A stretch of 64,000 bases of DNA, from NCBI GenBank assembly GCA_026182355.1, contig JAPFBL010000002.1:1116001-1180000 (forward strand), given 5' to 3'. Positions 59,411 to 64,000 of this stretch are shown piece after piece. The position numbers and the translations under genes were made by a program. The DNA is from Hermatobates lingyangjiaoensis (lineage: Eukaryota; Arthropoda; Insecta; Hemiptera; Hermatobatidae). The notes beneath the pieces were generated by a model. That model was not told the origin of the DNA, ran no database searches, and saw nothing but the letters and a program-made list of their open reading frames with translations. The stretch's first letter is position 1. Every line of letters begins with the position of its first letter.

Positions 59411-59587
59411 AAGTTAGAGTTGGTCAACCAAATTATAAATAAAAAAACTGTACTGGAATTTGAAATAAGATCATTTGCAGGCAATATACTTAGACCAGAT
59501 GCAGATAGGCTACGGCCCAGTAAAGTTGTTAGGCGGTTAGCCAAGAGGAAGTTATTTAATAATGTTATTTTCGTTAAATTGGAATAA
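59411..59587 (+). CDS. Putative terminal exon, basic C-terminus, gene unassigned
   Basis: After an acceptor-like ACTGTCACAG the frame starts in phase 0 with KLELVNQIINKKTVLEFEIR, continues SFAGNILRPDADRLRPSKVV, RRLAKRKLFNNVIFVKLE and ends in TAA. An upstream acceptor at about 59388 (TTTAACAATAG) would add DYQQVLSQ but changes the phase needed from the previous exon. The heptad-like start and basic end suggest a coiled-coil or nucleic-acid-binding tail. I do not recognise the protein. Confidence 0.4.
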   Translation, partial: KLELVNQIINKKTVLEFEIRSFAGNILRPDADRLRPSKVVRRLAKRKLFNNVIFVKLE

Positions 59588-60635
59588 GTCACCATTAAAC
59601 ATCCAATAATAGTGTGTTAGCATATTAATTTTACAACTTCGTCCGAGCAAACTTGGGTATATTGGCCTTCGTTCTGGGGTCATGAAAGATGCTAAATAAG
59701 TAAGCCTTGTCCATTATAAACCTTCCATGTACAGACCTTGAAAAAGTAAATAGAGCAGCACATTAGAACAATATTTGACTATATTTAAGCAAGTTTGAAG
59801 GTAAATCACTGGTCCAGTTTTAAATATACCTCACTGCATTCCTTGTACGAAGAAATATGTAAGAATGGGAAAACAGAGTATTAATAAGTATCATTTTTGA
59901 CAAACTTTTCATTAATGAAAATTCTTATAACTTATTGAGTTATGATTAATCACTTTCACAGAATCAAACCTTTAGTAACTGTTAAGGATAAAAATCACAA
60001 GTAACATGCCGCTTTAGTTTAACAAACTGCTAAATGGCTGCAGTCACAGACACAACTAGTAATATTCTCTATACTTACTGAGAGTTTTCCTGTATTTCAT
60101 ATAAATCTGAATCATGCGGAGTTTCTATTCTGAAATATACAAAATTAAATTATATTTTGTTTCTCTATACACCCTTATTTTGGATCTTTTAAATATAATC
60201 ACTTTAATTAATGGATGAGTAATTTGCACATGGCATCTGTGGGATGTACGTTAGTTGTAGCGGTAGTCCCACAATAGTAGACTAAACATTGACCCTTTTG
60301 GATATGAGATATTGTCTGTACACATTTCTTAGAAATACTGTGCATTTTATAACTGAGGATACCTAATTAGGAATTAGGTATTCCGCTTCCAACTAGTTAT
60401 TTTCACATCGTACCTCAGCATTCAACCAGCTGAAATACCCATAACTTAGCCCACATTAACAGATTGGTTAATATCAATCCGTTTCTCTTCGATCGACGAG
60501 TCAAGCGTCAAGCCTGAATTGTTCTGGAGTCTCCAGACTCTTTGCTATGAGGGCTGGTCCACAGTCTGCTGTTCTCTTCGAATCTTTCACTTCTGGCCTG
60601 AACTCATGCCTCTCTGTTCTAGTGCCTCTTTTAAC
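59588..60635. other. Mostly AT-rich DNA, left flank of hAT insertion
   Basis: The last 130 bases (60510-60635) are GC-richer and continue on the far side of the hAT element at 61582, so the hAT element inserted into an older, unidentified sequence. Confidence 0.4.
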
Positions 60636-61581
60636 CAGTGGTGGGATTCAAATATTTTAGGAACAGGTTCTATCACAAATAATATAACTTCAATGGTTAT
60701 TTTTGGCTGTTGTGGTGTAGTGGTATGCGGTAATAAAAAGAGAATTGACTGTCTCTAACCTACGGTACGAGGCTATATGCCTCGCTAAGGTAAATACATA
60801 CATACCATTGTTACTCGGCACATCAAGTATCACGGATTTGCAATTTTAGCAATCCACATGATCATGCATGTATATAGTAGACTAATTGAAAATGAAATCA
60901 AATACGACTGACTGACAAATTTATTTCAAATATTTCCATATAAGTCACTTGTTTTTCATTGAACTCTTTCGCTCTTTTTTTTAACACGCCTGCCATCAGC
61001 AGATGATTTTGGCGTAACCTAATTTCACAGATGAAGTGGTATCCCACTCTATTTGCGGTAGAACAAGCAGATCTATAGTCATCAAGTTGTTGACATTTTC
61101 TACAAGTAATTTACTTCTTTCATCTGAATAGATGACATTTATTGTAGAAAACCCTCTTTCAGCCTCTGCTGAACTGACAGCTATAGCACTTAAAATGCTT
61201 TTGGCCTCTCTAATACTTGGGAGCATAGTATGATTTTCACAATTTTGTATTACATCTTCTACATAGTCTCTAAAGTTATTGATATTAATAATCTAGAGGG
61301 AGAATTTCCTGGAATCTACCAAGCTTCTCTTCTGCTTACATTCACTGTACAGTGATCTCTTCAATATTCCATGAATGAGGTTCAAGTTTATACGCTCATG
61401 AGCCAGATTTGAATCCATTAGCCTCTTCTGAAAGTTACAAATTATAGAGTCAAGCAGATTCTCTCTCGGCAAAGTCACAAACTTGCAATTCTCAGAAAAA
61501 AACTATATTTCAGAAAGAGCTAAATTTTAGTAACCGGTTCCCAAATATGTGACCTAGCAAACCGGCTGATCCCACCACTGC
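60636..61581 (-). mobile_element. Internally deleted hAT element with transposase C-terminus
   Basis: The terminal inverted repeats are CAGTGGTGGGATTCAAATAT on the left and, on the minus strand from the right end, CAGTGGTGGGATCAGCCGGT. Imperfect flanking copies CTCTTTTAA and CTCTTAAAA could be the 8-bp target duplication. The minus strand encodes the transposase end: RENLLDSIICNFQKRLMDSN, then after a stop a frame with NFRDYVEDVIQNCENHTMLP, AVSSAEAERGFSTINVIYSD and VENVNNLMTIDLLV. The SSAEAERGFS block is the hAT C-terminal dimerisation signature. At 946 bp the catalytic core is gone, so the element could move only with help from a full copy. Confidence 0.88.
60996..61500 (-). pseudogene. hAT transposase C-terminal fragment
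   Basis: Two minus-strand open segments, 61478-61293 and 61270-60996, are separated by a stop. Together they give the dimerisation region found in KIAA1586/ZBED-like hAT proteins. The second segment is intact to its natural stop after KIIC. Confidence 0.8.
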
Positions 61582-63370
61582 TCTTAAAAACTTCCCCTTC
61601 ACATCTTCGGTTCAAACCAAAAATTAGAAACTATAAGTGCGTTTTTTATTTACCTATGTCTCTTTTTTTATATTGAACTTTAGTTTGGGTTTCTGAATGG
61701 TTTTTAATTTTAAGGATATACGCATGCCACTACAAGCTACAAAGAGTACAGAACAGAATAAAACACTTACTTTAATCGAAATGACAAACGTTTCTGCGGA
61801 TTATCGCTCATTTATTCTGCTCTGGTTAATTTTCAGTTCTACGGAGTCCAGATGGACCACCATTTGCTTATATTCATGTACACATGTGTATAGAGGAATA
61901 CCTAATCACATATAAATGCAATGAAACCGACACACACCAAAATAACCTCTACTTTTAACAGTAGTAGATTTATAATTTGTAAAAAGAGTTCTCCATCATT
62001 ACTTTACCCGTATGGCTATCTCTTTATTCTTAATCTTTTCTTGTCCGGTTTGAGTAGTTTCTTCATCGTTCAAGGATTATAACAGCATAGAAACAATTAC
62101 TTAATTACAGGATATGTAATGAATTATCCTGTGATACATAAAGCGACAATAATCAAATTCGTCTGGACAGAATTCTAACAAATCACAAAAAACGAAATTT
62201 TACTATATAATAAAAAAATTACTACATAAGGAAGTGTATCATTCGGACCCAGCTTTCTGTTGCATCTCAAAGCTAGTAAGAACTTAAAATATGAAATTTG
62301 GTGATCATAATTCTTTGAGTTTTTAGATATCCTGCTCAAACACTCAAATAAAAGAAAGAAAAAAAAAGATATACATATACACACATAACTTTGTGAAACC
62401 AATTTTTTTGGACTCAAGTGACCTCAAACATGTGCTTGCCTTCAATACGTAATACTTTTCATTGCTCCGTATTTAATAAGGGATATGCAAAAATAAATAT
62501 CTTTACAATAGGCAAAAAATAAAAGGAAAAACGCCAAGACATTTCGGAATAACTCGATATTAAATAAGGCAAGTATCAAAGGAAATAAATACAATTTAGA
62601 AACGGAAAATAAGTCTTTTAAACAAATAGAAAACAGAATCTTCAGTCGAGGAAAGAGAGGGATTACCACTTGTTTAAACTTACTCTGGTGACAAACAGTG
62701 TTAAAGGGAAATGGTTTTACTTACAATTTTAGTAGATAAAACGGGCCTGAATAGTTTTTATTCTTCTAAACAATGCTGAAAATCATTCCAGTTAGTGCAT
62801 TGGAAATACGAGTATAATTTCCTATCTAAATATTCCTTAGATAGGAAAATAACTAAGCAGCCGTTATTTTACTCATATCTCTTAAGTAAGTACAGTCTAC
62901 TTTCATTATGGACTTTGAAATGTGCCATGCAACATCAATCAAAGCTCAAAAAGTTCCACAGCTTGAATGTTGAACTCGTGACCTGTAATATCAGTTTAAA
63001 TTTAAAACATTTTTCTTTATAACAAATTTGTTATGCATACATAAATTCGATATTAATTTTCAATATTGTGAATACATTGACCGGATTTTTCACCTTTCTT
63101 AAACAGAAATCCAACTAATTTTATCTCAAGGACAGAAGAACAAATAAAATACAATAATTTAGCGATGTTTCTCACATCTGACTATTTTTTTAAAAGACAT
63201 CAGCAACCATACTTAATGAGGTTATCAGAAAATATTCCTTACTGTCACAGTGTTACTGTTCCTAATGTAATAATGTCAAAGAAAAATGGAACCTTAGACA
63301 TGCTGGAAAATGGTCTTTGAATAATTTAAAGTAGGCAGAGTTTGACAACTACATTTTCCAATGGGTACCA
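61582..63370. other. AT-rich DNA, nothing supported
   Basis: Open frames at 61697-61915, 62175-62669 and 62795-63022 are AT-driven, without domains or splice context. Confidence 0.4.
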
Positions 63371-63379
63371 AAGCACTGA

Positions 63380-63690
63380 AAGCTCAGGGTTAAGACAGTA
63401 CCTGAACTCAACAAGAGCCAGGCAGATGGACTAGACCGTCTGAGATGATCGCCTGAGTTACTCCAGGTCTCACACTCTGTGATTTATTTTCTTTGGGGTT
63501 GCCCAAGTCCTGGTTTATATGCCTCTACTTCTAAAAGACGGGGATGAACGAATAACAGAAGTTCTTGCAACAATCGACAATGCAATGCTGGAACGTATTT
63601 CGTAAGAATTGGACAATCGGCTTGATGCGAAAGATGTTTAATGCAAAATGTCACATTATAGTGACCAACAGTAATCACACTGAACATCTT
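63380..63690 (+). pseudogene. Tc1/mariner-superfamily transposase C-terminal fragment
   Basis: Across two frames the plus strand gives SPELLQVSHSV (from WPPRSPDLTP), then LTLCDLF and FFGVAQVLVYMPLLLKDGDE, RITEVLATIDNAMLER, and after a stop ELDNRLDA. This follows the common insect family pattern LTP.DFFLWGYVK..VY.PPLP.D..EL..RI..A...I...ML..VW.EL.YRLD. Stops and a frameshift make it non-functional. The catalytic Asp of DFF is retained as CDLF. Confidence 0.75.
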
Positions 63691-64000
63691 TGAGTATTCC
63701 ATAAAAAAAATGAGATTGCAAACTTTCAGAATATATATTCGTATTTTTATATCCATAATAGTTTTTGAGATATTCAATTTTAAAATGAAGCAAAACTTCT
63801 AGAATACCTGGTATTTAGAATATTACCTTGAAAAAAAAATTAAAAAATCAGTTAAGATAAAAAAAATACAAGAAGAGAGTTTATAAAAAAAGAGCAAAAA
63901 TCATGTAAATAATTAATAAGCACATATTAATTGATAAACACACTACCAATTTTAAACTGAACCGTTAATTTACATAAAAATTTAAGAATGACAAAGACAA
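63691..64000. other. AT-rich end of window
   Basis: No feature is recognised. The sequence may include the right end of the mariner-type remnant at 63380-63690. Confidence 0.35.

Noticed and set aside
62175..62669. Two minus frames with hydrophobic, Phe/Leu-rich peptides
   Set aside because: Composition follows from A-rich plus-strand DNA; no start context, domain or splice signal.
1..64000. CRISPR arrays, operons, bacterial ribosome binding sites, rRNA and functional tRNA genes
   Set aside because: None seen. The genes are spliced and eukaryotic, and the tRNA-like box motifs belong to SINE heads whose stems do not form a full cloverleaf by eye.

Overview
This window is AT-rich, repeat-rich eukaryotic nuclear DNA, almost certainly from an insect. 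It has spliced genes with GT-AG introns of hundreds to thousands of bases, tRNA-derived SINEs whose tails carry the insect telomere-type CCTAAC motif, and a mixed load of Tc1/mariner, pogo/Tigger, hAT and Penelope-like elements. A hemipteran or another hemimetabolous insect is my guess; the sequence does not settle it. No bacterial, viral or organellar genes were seen, and most long open frames here are chance or shadow frames.

Two conserved genes are secure, both on the minus strand and in tandem. DCTN6 (dynactin subunit 6, p27) is complete in five coding exons between 9518 (start codon) and 3493 (stop codon). All phases agree and give a 171-residue left-handed beta-helix protein. About 10.9 kb upstream lies the 3' half of GDAP2 (ganglioside-induced differentiation-associated protein 2). 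Five in-phase exons between 33884 and 20371 encode the C-terminal CRAL-TRIO lipid-binding domain and the stop. The N-terminal macro domain was not found and is either unrecognised or beyond 64000.

Two weaker gene signals lie on the right. Two phase-compatible minus-strand exons (57805-57855, 51472-51583) encode a basic then Ser/Tyr-rich linker; they could be upstream GDAP2 exons or another gene. Two phase-compatible plus-strand exons (58459-58623, 59411-59587) encode a charged, coiled-coil-like C-terminus that I cannot name.

The rest is mobile and repetitive DNA. 1.5-8.2 kb holds SINEs, a mariner deletion derivative with a transposase C-terminus, and a Tigger-like element inside or beside DCTN6. 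11.0-16.4 kb holds a palindrome with a probable LINE tail, a CA/TA microsatellite and a 2.1 kb foldback. 29.8-33.6 kb, inside a GDAP2 intron, is a Penelope-like retroelement complex with a GIY-YIG endonuclease reading frame, inverted terminal pieces and hairpins carrying hammerhead-ribozyme-like cores. 41.5-42.2 kb is a foldback with a GC-rich, exon-like core. 54.9-56.4 kb has decayed mariner transposases, 60.6-61.6 kb an internally deleted hAT element with clear terminal repeats, and 63.4-63.7 kb another mariner-superfamily remnant.

DCTN6 and GDAP2 have no shared pathway that I can point to. The most promising unusual feature is the set of hammerhead-like motifs in the Penelope-like complex and in a separate short hairpin family.
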